A stretch of DNA of 64,000 nucleotides from Clostridia bacterium (GTDB taxonomy: Bacteria; Bacillota; Clostridia; Christensenellales; Aristaeellaceae): positions 62,001 through 126,000 of the forward strand of contig JAFWQA010000001.1 of the NCBI GenBank assembly GCA_017509255.1. The letters run 5' to 3'. This document shows positions 25,507 to 34,587 of this stretch, piece by piece. The notes under the pieces were generated by a model. The model saw only the letters and a program-made list of their open reading frames with translations, was not told the origin of the DNA and did not search any database. The translations under genes were made by a program, and so were the position numbers. Within the stretch, counting starts at the first letter, position 1; the number at the start of each line of letters is the position of its first letter.

Positions 25507-26484
25507 ATGAAAAAAGTATTTGCATTACTGCTGACATTGGCATTGCTGGCTGCTTCCTTCGGCGCGCTGGCGGAAAACCTCGGCTTTGTTACCGGCGGGA
25601 CCACAGGCACTTATTATGCCTTCGGCGGAGAGATCGCCGGGAAGGTCTCCGAGTATGTGGACGGCCTGGAGATCACGGCTTCCGCATCCGGCGGATCCAA
25701 GGACAATATTGTTCAGATCAGTGAAGGGGAAGCAGAGCTGGGCTGGACGCAGAACGACGTAATGAGCTACGCTTATCAGGGGACCGAGTTTTTTGACAAC
25801 CGGAAGATGGACAGCTTCTCCGCCATCGGCGCAATGTATCCCGAACTGGTGCAGCTGGTAGTCGCCAAGGACAGCGGCATCACCAAGGTGGAGGATCTGA
25901 AGGGCAAGAATGTGGGCGTCGGCGCCATCGGCTCCGGTGTTTACTTCAATGCCGTGCAGATGCTGGAGATCGCCGGCCTGACACTGGACGATATCAAGCC
26001 CCAGTACCTTTCCTTCGCGGAGTCCGGCGAGTCCTTCCAGAACCGCCAGGTGGACGCGTTCTTCATCGTGTCCGCCTATCCGAATGCTTCCGTTGTTGAA
26101 GCCTCCGGCAAGACGGACGTTTCCATCATCACCTTCGGTGAGGAACAGATGGCCCAGCTGCAGGCAAAGTATCCCTACTATGTGACGGATACCATTCCGG
26201 CTGACGGACAGTACAACGGCGTGGATGAACCCGTGGTGGTTCCCGCCATCACCGCCGTGCTGATCGCTTCCAACAGCCTGAGCGAGGAAACGGTCTACAA
26301 TATCACCAAGGCCCTGTTCGAACACAAGGACGAGCTGACCAACCCCAAGAAGAACTACATTACCCCTGAGACCGCGATCCAGGGCGTTCCCACCTCTGAA
26401 GCGGACGCGGCTGACGGCGTGACCGGCGGCAGTTTCCATCCCGGCGCTGTCAAGTATTACAAGGAAATCGGCATCATGAAATAA
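25507..26484 (+). CDS. TRAP transporter solute-binding protein, TAXI family
   Basis: A 325-residue exported protein. Residues 1-22 are a signal peptide ending in GALA, without a lipobox cysteine. The mature start LGFVTGGTTGTYYAFGGEIA is the hallmark of the TAXI (TRAP-associated extracytoplasmic immunogenic) family, followed by SASGGSKDNIVQI and ELGWTQNDV. It captures a small carboxylate such as glutamate or a 2-oxoacid and delivers it to the permease that follows. How it stays at the cell surface of a Gram-positive without a lipid anchor is not evident. Confidence 0.92.
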   Translation: MKKVFALLLTLALLAASFGALAENLGFVTGGTTGTYYAFGGEIAGKVSEYVDGLEITASASGGSKDNIVQISEGEAELGWTQNDVMSYAYQGTEFFDNRKMDSFSAIGAMYPELVQLVVAKDSGITKVEDLKGKNVGVGAIGSGVYFNAVQMLEIAGLTLDDIKPQYLSFAESGESFQNRQVDAFFIVSAYPNASVVEASGKTDVSIITFGEEQMAQLQAKYPYYVTDTIPADGQYNGVDEPVVVPAITAVLIASNSLSEETVYNITKALFEHKDELTNPKKNYITPETAIQGVPTSEADAADGVTGGSFHPGAVKYYKEIGIMK

Positions 26485-26512
26485 CGGTTTCCCGTTATCC
26501 GGAATCATACAA

Positions 26513-26537
26513 GGGCCGGGGGCTGGTTCCTCGGCCC
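26513..26537 (+). promoter_or_regulatory. Intercistronic hairpin between binding protein and permease
   Basis: GGGCCGGGG (26513-26521) pairs with CCTCGGCCC (26529-26537), one G-U pair, followed by GTTTTG. A second small hairpin spans the binding-protein stop codon (ATAACGG 26481-26487 with CCGTTAT 26492-26498). Together they could stabilise or partly terminate the mRNA, giving more binding protein than permease. Confidence 0.55.
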
Positions 26538-26560
26538 GTTTTGTGTAACGGAGGTTTTTT

Positions 26561-28681
26561 ATGTCAGAGCATCATCCCGAGCACGATTTCGCGCAGACTG
26601 CCCAGAGCGAGGTCGACGCGATCATGCAGAAGTATGACCGGGAAAGCGCGTTCCGTACGCTGACCGGTTATCGGGGCATTATTCTGAGCACGGTGCTGAT
26701 CCTGTTTTCCGTGCTTCAGCTGTATTCCACGTGGCGGATCATTCCGTCCACGCATATGCGTCCGATCCATCTGGGGATCGTTATCATGCTGGCCTACGTC
26801 CTGTATCCCGCCAGGAGGAAATCCCGCAAGGACAGGCTGCCGTGGTACGACCTGGCGCTGGCGCTGACCGCCCTCTGCGTCTATTTGTATCAGGTGGTTT
26901 TCTTCAACGATCTGGCCAGGCAGGTCGGCCTTCAGGAATATCAGGTCTGGATCGGTCTTGCCGGAATTCTCCTGTTGCTGGAGGCCTGCCGCCGCGTAGT
27001 CGGCCTGCCGATCGTGATCATTGCTCTCTGCTTTGTGGCGATCGGCCTGTTCGGTCAGAATATGCCCGGCTTCCTGTCCAACAGAGGCTACACGGTGAAG
27101 CAGCTGGTAAAGCATCTGTTTTACACGCAGGAGGGGATCTTCGGAACGCCGGTCGGCGCTTCCTCCACCTTCATTTTCCTGTTCATTCTGTTCGGCTCCT
27201 TCCTGGAAAAAACCGGCGTGGGCGAGTTCTTCATTGACCTGTCCAACGCGGTCTGCGGTCATAAGCGGGGCGGCCCCGCCAAGGTGGCGGTCATCACATC
27301 CGCTTTTGAGGGAACCGTATCCGGCTCTTCCGTAGCCAACACGGTCGGTTCCGGCTCCTTCACGATCCCGATGATGAAAAGGCTGGGCTACAAGCCGGAG
27401 TTTGCCGCGGCGGTAGAGGCGGCGGCTTCCACGGGCGGACAGATCATGCCGCCGGTGATGGGCGCGGCTGCTTTCCTGATGGCGGAGTCCGTCGGCGTTC
27501 CCTACAGCGTGGTGGTCAAGGCAGCCATTATCCCCGCGCTGCTGTATTTTGTCGGCATTTATATCATCACCGATCTCGAAGCCCGGAAACAGGGCCTCGT
27601 CGGCATGGACAGGAACAAGATGCCGAAGCTGAAAAAAGTACTGCTGGAGCGCGGTTTCCTGATGCTGCCGCTGATCGCGATCATCACGATCCTCGGACTG
27701 GGCTTCACACCGGCCATGGCGGCCCTGATCGGTATCGTGACGGCGATCGCCGGTTCCTACCTGAGGACGGTCGCGGAGCTGCTCTGCGTACTGGTACGGG
27801 GCAGGAAGGCGTACAAAATGATCGGGAACGGCGAAGGCGTGCCGCAGGAGACCTCCTTTGGCAGGGCGCTGCTCACAGCGGTCAAAAAGACGCAGGGACT
27901 ACACGGAAAGGATTATCTGAAAGCGCTGGAGGGCGGCGCGCGGTCGATCATCGGCGTGGCGCTGGCCTGCGGCACGGCAGGTATCATTGCCGGCATGATC
28001 ACCAAGACGGGCATCGGCCTGAAGATGGGCGCGGGGCTGTCTTCCCTGGCGGGCGGAAACCTGCTGCTGCTCCTGTTCTTCACGATGGTGGCTTCCATCC
28101 TGCTGGGCATGGGTGTGCCGACCACAGCGAACTATCTGATCACCTCCACCATCATGGCCCCGATCGTCTACAAAGCGCTGACAACAAGCATGCCCGCGAT
28201 TTACGGCGCGCTGTCGGCGATCAACGAGGGCTACGCGATCCTGCCGGCGCACCTGTTCACGTTCTATTTCGGCATTATCGCGGACATCACGCCGCCCGTC
28301 GCGCTGGCCGCGATGGCGGGCGCCGCCATCGCCAAGTCCGATCCGCTGAAAACGGGCATCGAATCCTCCAAGCTGGCGATCGCGGCTTTCCTGGTACCGT
28401 ATATTTTCGTGCTTTCACCTCAGATGCTGATGCTCAACGCGCAGTGGTATGAGGTGGCTCAGATCGTGATCACGGCGCTGATCGGCATGTTTGGCATCGG
28501 CATGGGCGTGGAAAGGTACTGGAGGTCGAAGCTGAATATCTTCCAGGTCCTGCTGGCGCTTGCCGGCGGTCTGCTGCTGATCTATCCCGGGACGCTGACG
28601 GACGCCGTCGGGATCCTGCTGGTGGGAGTTGTCGTTCTGTGGCAGGCGCTGCAGATGAAGGCAGCCCCCAAAACCGAATAA
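26561..28681 (+). CDS. TRAP transporter fused permease, 4TM/12TM type
   Basis: A 706-residue membrane protein combining the small (DctQ-like, residues about 35-165) and large (DctM-like, about 170-640) TRAP subunits, the arrangement typical of TAXI systems. Motifs include FEGTVSGSSVANTVGSGSFT and the second-half LLGMGVPTTANYLITSTI. It couples ion flow to import of the substrate carried by the preceding protein. Additional C-terminal helices follow residue 600. The gene starts after GGAGG and ends before a strong terminator. Confidence 0.92.
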   Translation: MSEHHPEHDFAQTAQSEVDAIMQKYDRESAFRTLTGYRGIILSTVLILFSVLQLYSTWRIIPSTHMRPIHLGIVIMLAYVLYPARRKSRKDRLPWYDLALALTALCVYLYQVVFFNDLARQVGLQEYQVWIGLAGILLLLEACRRVVGLPIVIIALCFVAIGLFGQNMPGFLSNRGYTVKQLVKHLFYTQEGIFGTPVGASSTFIFLFILFGSFLEKTGVGEFFIDLSNAVCGHKRGGPAKVAVITSAFEGTVSGSSVANTVGSGSFTIPMMKRLGYKPEFAAAVEAAASTGGQIMPPVMGAAAFLMAESVGVPYSVVVKAAIIPALLYFVGIYIITDLEARKQGLVGMDRNKMPKLKKVLLERGFLMLPLIAIITILGLGFTPAMAALIGIVTAIAGSYLRTVAELLCVLVRGRKAYKMIGNGEGVPQETSFGRALLTAVKKTQGLHGKDYLKALEGGARSIIGVALACGTAGIIAGMITKTGIGLKMGAGLSSLAGGNLLLLLFFTMVASILLGMGVPTTANYLITSTIMAPIVYKALTTSMPAIYGALSAINEGYAILPAHLFTFYFGIIADITPPVALAAMAGAAIAKSDPLKTGIESSKLAIAAFLVPYIFVLSPQMLMLNAQWYEVAQIVITALIGMFGIGMGVERYWRSKLNIFQVLLALAGGLLLIYPGTLTDAVGILLVGVVVLWQALQMKAAPKTE

Positions 28682-28691
28682 AAAGGATATT

Positions 28692-28722
28692 CCGGCGCAT
28701 CGCAGCGATGCGCCGGTTCTTT
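28692..28722 (+). terminator. Intrinsic terminator after the TAXI permease
   Basis: CCGGCGCATCG (28692-28702) pairs perfectly with CGATGCGCCGG (28706-28716), loop CAG, then TTCTTTAT. Confidence 0.8.
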
Positions 28723-28742
28723 ATCCGGTATAAACGGAAAAG

Positions 28743-28771
28743 TTGATAGATCAGGATGAATCTGATAAAAT
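28743..28771 (+). promoter_or_regulatory. Promoter at the head of the polysaccharide locus
   Basis: TTGATA (28743-28748), 17-base spacer, TAAAAT (28766-28771), 70 bases before the first gene of the locus. Confidence 0.65.
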
Positions 28772-28841
28772 CAGTCATGCGGGAAGACGCGTTCCGGACA
28801 CAGGGAAGCATTGACCGCAAAAACGATACGGGGGATTCTGT

Positions 28842-30251
28842 ATGCCGGATAGACTGAGGAGGGTCAGACTGCCGGAGGCTAAGCACCTGATGGCATGTCT
28901 GATCGGCTTTTTCATGCTGTGGGAACTGGAACGGAAAATCAATTTTCCGGGATCCTCAACCATATATCACGGGATCCAGATCGCGGAGCTGCTGATGGCC
29001 GGCGTCATGCTGGCAAAGCTTCCGCTGCGGGAAAACAAATGGTACTGGATCCCGCTGGCAGGCGTTGCCCTGATCTTTCTGACCTCCGCGGTCCGTCCCG
29101 ACCCGGTGCTGGACAATACGGACCGCTATCTGCTGCGCGCGGTGCCGGTATATATGCTGTGCCCGGCGGTGGGCATGCTGATGGCGGGAGCGCCGCTGAA
29201 AAGATTTCTGAAGGTGTTTCTGGGGATCTGGACGGTTCTTTACGTCGCGCTGGCACTTGGCGGGATCTACTGCGTGATGACCGGGCTGCGCATCAGGGAT
29301 TATACAAATACGTTCGGTCTCGGATTCAGAAAATTCCGGATGGAGCTGTTTGACGGAAACAAAGTATACACAGCGATCAACCTGATGATCTCCATTCTGA
29401 TGGCGCTGATCGGCTGCGCCATTTCCGAAAAGCGGATCACAAAGGCGGCTTATCTGATCGGAATACTTCCCATGATGCTCTGCCTGATCATGACAAGCGG
29501 AAGGGGTGGGCTTGCATGTGCGCTGGCAGGGATCGCGCTGGCGGTGACCTGTATGCTGCAAAAGCCCCTTTCCCGGCGGATCGCAAAAAAATGGCTTCGC
29601 CTGATCATAACAGTGATCCTCATTCTGGTCATTGTCGGGGCCGGGATCATCGGGGATTATCTGGCGCAGGACGCGGTCAATGACGTGCTGACCAACAGGA
29701 GAAACCATTCCGGGCTGCTGATCTCAACTGCAAAGGCGGAGGAGATGAGCGTCAAGCAGTATAAGATCCGCACGCTCAGATTACAGGATTTTTTCCGGGA
29801 CGACTTCTTAAACAGCCGCGACGTTATCTGGTCCCGCGGGATCCGGCTGCTGTGGGAAAAACCGTACCTTTTACTGACGGGTACGTCTCTGCCGCTGATG
29901 ACGGAATACCTGAATCCCGATCATGACGAAACGTATTTCTACCATCTGCACAACATGCCCTTCCATATCCTGTTCTCCACAGGGATCGTCGGGCTGGCGT
30001 TATGCGCGGTATTCCTGTTCCTGCTGTTCCGGGCGGCCGGGCGGCTATATTTTGACACCGGAAGACCGCTGTGGGAGAGATTTGTCATGATCCCCGCGGT
30101 ATGCATCGTGCTGCACGAGATGATGGACTGTGTGACGATGCTGGACACCAGATGCTCTCCCGCGAATATGCTGCTGATGTTTTTCGCGGGGCTGACGATC
30201 GTACTGGGCAGCCGGAAACGGGAGAAGGATACGGAGAGAGCTCATGAGTGA
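28842..30251 (+). CDS. O-antigen ligase/polymerase-like membrane protein
   Basis: A 469-residue protein with ten or more hydrophobic spans and one large polar loop around residues 285-375 containing the LLWEKPYLLLTGTS and HDETYFYHLHNMPFHILF stretches. That loop with the HLHNMPFHIL motif is typical of the Wzy_C/WaaL domain, where a loop His/Arg pair is needed for glycosidic bond formation from polyprenyl-linked donors. It starts a set of export genes, overlapping the next by eight bases. Polymerase and ligase roles are not separable by sequence alone. Confidence 0.75.
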   Translation: MPDRLRRVRLPEAKHLMACLIGFFMLWELERKINFPGSSTIYHGIQIAELLMAGVMLAKLPLRENKWYWIPLAGVALIFLTSAVRPDPVLDNTDRYLLRAVPVYMLCPAVGMLMAGAPLKRFLKVFLGIWTVLYVALALGGIYCVMTGLRIRDYTNTFGLGFRKFRMELFDGNKVYTAINLMISILMALIGCAISEKRITKAAYLIGILPMMLCLIMTSGRGGLACALAGIALAVTCMLQKPLSRRIAKKWLRLIITVILILVIVGAGIIGDYLAQDAVNDVLTNRRNHSGLLISTAKAEEMSVKQYKIRTLRLQDFFRDDFLNSRDVIWSRGIRLLWEKPYLLLTGTSLPLMTEYLNPDHDETYFYHLHNMPFHILFSTGIVGLALCAVFLFLLFRAAGRLYFDTGRPLWERFVMIPAVCIVLHEMMDCVTMLDTRCSPANMLLMFFAGLTIVLGSRKREKDTERAHE

Positions 30252-31218
30252 AGCAGGAAACAGGGAAGCGCCGCTGATCAGCGTGGTCATTCCGACCTAT
30301 AACCGGGCGGAGCTGATCGGAGAGGCAGTCGGATCCGCACTGAAGCAGGAGGGCGTGTTTGCGCTGGAGATCCTGGTCGTGGACGACGGATCGACGGACG
30401 AAACGGCACAGATCCTGAAGGAGCGGGCGGACCCGCGGATGCGGGTCATCCGCATGGAGCACAGGGGCGCCTGCGCGGCCCGGAATACGGGCATCCGGGA
30501 GGCGAAGGGGGAATATATCGCTTTTCTGGACAGTGACGATCTGTGGCATCCGGATAAACTGGCGGCGCAGCTGAAACAGATCCGGGAGACAGACGCGGAC
30601 GCGGTAGCCTGCGCAATGAACAGGAAGGTGGAGGAAACGGGGGAAGAGAGCATTTCTCCGGATGAGACCACACAGGACGGGCCGGTGGATTATCATTCCC
30701 TGCTGAAAAGGAATCTGATCAGCACACAGACCCTTTTCGGAAAGACGGAATGCTTCCGGGAGGTTTTGTTTGATGAGCGTTTTCCCAGGATGCAGGACTG
30801 GGATTTTGTCATCCGGCTGGCGAAGAAATACCGGGTCTGGTATTACCGGAACGTGCTGGTGGACGCCCGGGTACAGGCGGACAGCATTTCCCGGAAGCCG
30901 GAGCTTGCCGAAAAAGCGCTGAAAATGCTCCTGTGGAAAAACCGGGAGGATTATTTCACTTCTGAAGAAATGCTGAACGGCATGCTGGATGAAATAGCGA
31001 TCTATTCGCTGGAAGCCAAGGATAAGGCCCTGCTTGAAGAAAGAGACCGCCTGGCCGGAGAGCTGACTGCCGCCGGGGCGGAGGCGGAGCATTACCGGAA
31101 CCGCTGGCGGATGGTGACCCATCCGCTGTACGGCCTGAAGCGCGCGATCGGGAAGCTCGCGGAAAAAACGAAGGGATCGGGAACCGACAGGAACAGGCAG
31201 GAGAAGGATCGGACATGA
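30244..31218 (+). CDS. Glycosyltransferase family 2
   Basis: A 324-residue enzyme with a GT-A domain at residues 9-230: ISVVIPTYNRAELIGEAV, VDDGSTDETAQIL and FLDSDDLWHPDK carry the nucleotide and metal sites. The C-terminal 90 residues form a charged, probably helical segment (EERDRLAGELTAAGAEAEHY) that may be a coiled coil for association with the membrane or with other glycosyltransferases. Its start overlaps the polymerase gene and its end overlaps the ABC permease gene, so it belongs to the export operon. Confidence 0.9.
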   Translation: MSEAGNREAPLISVVIPTYNRAELIGEAVGSALKQEGVFALEILVVDDGSTDETAQILKERADPRMRVIRMEHRGACAARNTGIREAKGEYIAFLDSDDLWHPDKLAAQLKQIRETDADAVACAMNRKVEETGEESISPDETTQDGPVDYHSLLKRNLISTQTLFGKTECFREVLFDERFPRMQDWDFVIRLAKKYRVWYYRNVLVDARVQADSISRKPELAEKALKMLLWKNREDYFTSEEMLNGMLDEIAIYSLEAKDKALLEERDRLAGELTAAGAEAEHYRNRWRMVTHPLYGLKRAIGKLAEKTKGSGTDRNRQEKDRT

Positions 31219-32015
31219 ACAGATGGCTTACCGCGGTCAGGCTGACCGTAAAAAACGGGATCAGATACATTCCGCTGCTGCAGAATCTGATCGCCCGGGA
31301 ACTGAAAAAGAAATACCGCAGGAGCGTTCTGGGCTACGTCTGGTGCGTGCTGAACCCGCTGCTGGTGATGCTGATCATGACAGTGGTGTTTTCCCGGATG
31401 TTCCGGTACGATATCCCGAATTTCCCGGTGTACCTGTTTGCCGGGCGGATGATGTTTTCCTTTGTGACGGACTGCTCCGGCGGCGTAATGAAATCCATTG
31501 TGATGAACGGGCCTCTGATGCGGAAAACCCGGATCCCGTATTATGTATTCCCGCTCGCCAGCACGGGATCGGCGGTGGTGAATTTCGGGTTTCACCTGAT
31601 CGCCTTCGCGATCGTGCTGATCTTTACCGGCACACCGGTCAGCTGGCATGTTATCGCCTTTCCCGCGGTGTGCCTGGAAATGTTCCTGTTCAGCTTCGGC
31701 TTTGGGCTGCTGCTGGCGGTCTGCAACGTATACGTCCGGGATACAGACTATATTTATGCCGTGTTTACGACCGCGTGGCTGTATCTGACGCCTCTTTTTT
31801 ATCCGCTGGCCCTGCTGCCGGACACCCTGCGGGCGGTGGTCACGAATCTGAATCCCGCTTACTTTTTTGTGGAAATGTCCAGGGACGTTTTTCTTGCCCA
31901 TCAGTGGCCTTCCGGAGGAATGCTGCTGAGGGGAGCGGCTGTCAGCGCGGTATTTCTGGCCATCGGGCTTTTTGCCTATTCAAAGGCGAAAAAGAACCTG
32001 ATCCTGTATATTTAA
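31215..32015 (+). CDS. Polysaccharide ABC transporter, permease subunit (TagG/Wzm-like)
   Basis: A 266-residue ABC-2 type membrane protein with six hydrophobic spans. The amphipathic N-terminus and the LKKKYRRSVLGYVWCVLNPL stretch are the signature of Wzm/TagG export permeases. The half-transporter pairs with the ATPase encoded next and exports a polyprenyl-diphosphate-linked glycan or teichoic-acid-like polymer. It overlaps the preceding glycosyltransferase by four bases. Confidence 0.92.
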   Translation: MNRWLTAVRLTVKNGIRYIPLLQNLIARELKKKYRRSVLGYVWCVLNPLLVMLIMTVVFSRMFRYDIPNFPVYLFAGRMMFSFVTDCSGGVMKSIVMNGPLMRKTRIPYYVFPLASTGSAVVNFGFHLIAFAIVLIFTGTPVSWHVIAFPAVCLEMFLFSFGFGLLLAVCNVYVRDTDYIYAVFTTAWLYLTPLFYPLALLPDTLRAVVTNLNPAYFFVEMSRDVFLAHQWPSGGMLLRGAAVSAVFLAIGLFAYSKAKKNLILYI

Positions 32016-32031
32016 CGGAGGAAACACAGAA

Positions 32032-32766
32032 ATGGCGGATCCCATCATTCAGATCAAGGACGCGACGGTGCGCTTCAATCTGGACGCGCAGCGGCATAAA
32101 AGCCTGCCGGAGCACCTGCGCGGTTTCCTGAAGCGCGGCTCGCGCTTCCAGGAGTTTTTCGCCCTCAAGGGAGTCAGCCTGACGGTGAACCGGGGGGAAA
32201 GCTGGGGGATCATCGGCAGAAACGGATCGGGGAAATCCACACTGCTGAAGCTGGTCACCGGGATCCTTCAGCCCTACACGGGCACGGTGGCCGTATCCGG
32301 CACGGTGGCGCCGCTGCTGGAGCTGGGGGCCGGTTTTGACGATGAGCTGACCGGGCGGGAAAATATCATGATGAACGGCCTGATCCTGGGAATGACCAAA
32401 AAACAGGTGATGGACAGCTTTGACGACATTGTCAGTTTTTCCGAGCTGGAACAGTTTCTGGACGTTCCGGTCAGGAACTATTCCTCGGGCATGCGGGCGA
32501 GGCTCGGGTTTGCCGTGGCGACCTGCGCGCGGGCGGATATCCTGATTTCGGACGAGGTGCTGTCCACAGGCGACAAAGTTTTTCAGAAAAAATGCGAGGA
32601 ACGGATGCAGGACCTTCTGTCCGGCGGTACGACCCTGCTGTTCGTTTCCCACTCCGCGGACGCTGTTCTGAGAGTATGCGACCGGGCGATGTGGCTGGAC
32701 GACGGAAAAAGCGTGATGACCGGTTCCGCACAGGATGTGGTGGACGCTTATCTGAACCGGAACTGA
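32032..32766 (+). CDS. Polysaccharide ABC transporter, ATP-binding subunit (TagH/Wzt-like)
   Basis: A 244-residue ABC ATPase: Walker A GRNGSGKSTLL, signature NYSSGMRARLGFAVAT, Walker B ADILISDEVLSTGD and the switch histidine in FVSHSADAV. The GAGFDDELTGRENIMMNG segment is specific to the Wzt/TagH/RfbE group. There is no C-terminal carbohydrate-recognition domain such as found in longer Wzt proteins, so it probably exports without checking a terminal cap, as TagH-like exporters do. It follows the permease by 16 bases. Confidence 0.93.
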   Translation: MADPIIQIKDATVRFNLDAQRHKSLPEHLRGFLKRGSRFQEFFALKGVSLTVNRGESWGIIGRNGSGKSTLLKLVTGILQPYTGTVAVSGTVAPLLELGAGFDDELTGRENIMMNGLILGMTKKQVMDSFDDIVSFSELEQFLDVPVRNYSSGMRARLGFAVATCARADILISDEVLSTGDKVFQKKCEERMQDLLSGGTTLLFVSHSADAVLRVCDRAMWLDDGKSVMTGSAQDVVDAYLNRN

Positions 32767-32821
32767 ATGTTGTGGAACGAGGGCCGGATTGTAACAAATC
32801 GCCCGGAAAACGTTGAAATCA

Positions 32822-32850
32822 TTGACATTTCAGACTGTTTGGCATACAAT
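32822..32850 (+). promoter_or_regulatory. Near-consensus sigma-A promoter
   Basis: TTGACA (32822-32827), 17-base spacer, TACAAT (32845-32850). It is followed within about 10 bases by a terminator-like hairpin. Confidence 0.8.
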
Positions 32851-32860
32851 TTGTCTATAC

Positions 32861-32891
32861 CGCTCCGTGACAGAGGACGGAGCGTTTTTTT
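32861..32891 (+). terminator. Terminator-like hairpin in the leader (attenuator or end of ABC operon)
   Basis: CGCTCCGT (32861-32868) pairs with ACGGAGCG (32877-32884), followed by seven T. It lies downstream of the promoter above and upstream of the glycosyltransferase gene, so it could both end the ABC transcript and attenuate the new one. Confidence 0.7.
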
Positions 32892-32927
32892 GAGAAATGA
32901 CTGCGACAGGACACGATGGAGGGCTGT

Positions 32928-34580
32928 ATGGAAAAACAGAGTTCGGATCAGCCGCCGGTCAGTCCGGTCGTACCTGTATACAATACTGATACGCGCCCGG
33001 AGGAGTGCCTGGACAGCCTTGCTTACCTGATCCGCAGCGGGAAAACGGAAGACATTCCGGACAGGTGGGAAGCCTGCCGGACCTGTATGCCCGGGACGGA
33101 GCTGCCGGCCGCAGCGGCGGAAAAATGGTACGGCGCGGAAGAGGAATTCCTTCCGATCTGGAAAACGCTGTGCGGAAACACGGACACACCGAAACAGATC
33201 AGGACGGTCGGTACCTTTTATCCGCGGATCGGCAACGGCGGAGTGCAGCGCGTTCTGGCTGGGCTGGTTTCCCTGTGGACGGACATGGGATACCGGGTGA
33301 TCCTTCTGACGGAGGAGGAACCGAGGGAAACGGATTACGATCTTCCGGACACAGTAAAGCGGTACTGCCTGCCGAAGCTGGACGGGCTTTCCGCGGCAGA
33401 GATCCGCGGCCGGTGCGGGGAACGGGTCCGATGCCTGACGGAAATCATCCGGAACGAGCAGATCGATCTGCTGATCTATCACCAGTGGCTGGGCAGTTTC
33501 CTGCTTTGGGATATGCTGACGGCAAAGCTGGCGGGCGCGGCTTTCTGCATTTACTGCCACAGCCTGTTCACCGTTCCGCTGATCGAAAAAACGCTGCTGA
33601 GGCAGTACAGGCTGATGCCGGACATCTATGCCTGCGCGGACGGCATCGTCTGCCTGACTGAGGCGGACTGGTATTACTGGAGCCGGTATAACGCAAACGT
33701 TCATCTGACGGTCAACCCGCTGACGTTTTCTGCCGGAGACGCAAAGCCGAGGACGGACTGCTCTCCGACGCTTGTATGGGTCGGAAGGCTGAGCAGGGAG
33801 AAGAGGCCTGAGGACGCGGTGCTGGCGGTCGGAAAGGCGGCGGAAAGAATTCCGGGGATAAAGCTGCTGCTGGTCGGAGGAGGCGATCCGAAGGAAGAGG
33901 AGAAGCTGCGGGATCTCATCCGGCGGGAGGGCTTGCAGGAAAATGTGGAGATGCGCGGCTATCAGAAGGACGTCGGCCCGTATTACAGGCTCGCTTCCGC
34001 ACTGCTGCTCACTTCCGAATATGAAGGCTTCTGCCTGACGGCCGCGGAAGCGCAGGCTTACGGGCTGCCGGTGATCAGCTACGATCTGCCTTATCTGCCG
34101 CTTCTGGCGGGAGGGATGGGCTCCGTCCGCGTTCCGCAGGGGGATGTTCCCCGGCTTGCGGAGGAGATCGCCGGCGTGCTCTCCGATCCGGAAAGATACA
34201 GGGAGCTCTCGCGGGACGCCGTCAGCAATGTTCAGCGCTTTGACATCGATCTGAAAGAACCGTGGCAGGTCATTCTGAAATCCTTCGGGAAGCCCGCGGG
34301 GGTCTTGTCAAACGGGGGAAAGGTTGATAAAATGGCACTGGATATGATCAGACAGCATGTGACCCTGAGAGAGGGAGAAAACGCCGCGAATCACATTGCG
34401 GTCGATTCCCTTGTGGACGCGGCTTTCCCGCTGCCGGCGTCAGGGCCGCTCAGGGGTCTGAGAAGAAAGACCGCGCTGGCCGTGAGAGTCCTGATGATAG
34501 ACGGCCCGGGCGCGGCGATCAGGAGAATGACGGGCAAAAAGGGGAAGAATTTTTCCCGTACAGAAAAGAAAGGGGATTGA
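32928..34580 (+). CDS. Glycosyltransferase family 4 with GT2-like N-terminal remnant
   Basis: A 550-residue protein. The first 35 residues (SPVVPVYNTDTRPEECLDSL) read like the start of a family 2 glycosyltransferase but stop there. From about residue 90 the protein is a GT-B enzyme: FYPRIGNGGVQRVLAGL, then LVWVGRLSREKRPEDAV and TSEYEGFCLTAAEAQAYGLP with the nucleotide-sugar-binding Glu. Residues after about 465 form a basic tail. GGAGGG at 32918-32923 favours ATG 32928. It transfers a sugar from a nucleotide donor with retention of configuration; the sugar is unknown. Confidence 0.87.
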   Translation: MEKQSSDQPPVSPVVPVYNTDTRPEECLDSLAYLIRSGKTEDIPDRWEACRTCMPGTELPAAAAEKWYGAEEEFLPIWKTLCGNTDTPKQIRTVGTFYPRIGNGGVQRVLAGLVSLWTDMGYRVILLTEEEPRETDYDLPDTVKRYCLPKLDGLSAAEIRGRCGERVRCLTEIIRNEQIDLLIYHQWLGSFLLWDMLTAKLAGAAFCIYCHSLFTVPLIEKTLLRQYRLMPDIYACADGIVCLTEADWYYWSRYNANVHLTVNPLTFSAGDAKPRTDCSPTLVWVGRLSREKRPEDAVLAVGKAAERIPGIKLLLVGGGDPKEEEKLRDLIRREGLQENVEMRGYQKDVGPYYRLASALLLTSEYEGFCLTAAEAQAYGLPVISYDLPYLPLLAGGMGSVRVPQGDVPRLAEEIAGVLSDPERYRELSRDAVSNVQRFDIDLKEPWQVILKSFGKPAGVLSNGGKVDKMALDMIRQHVTLREGENAANHIAVDSLVDAAFPLPASGPLRGLRRKTALAVRVLMIDGPGAAIRRMTGKKGKNFSRTEKKGD

Positions 34581-34587
34581 AGAAACC

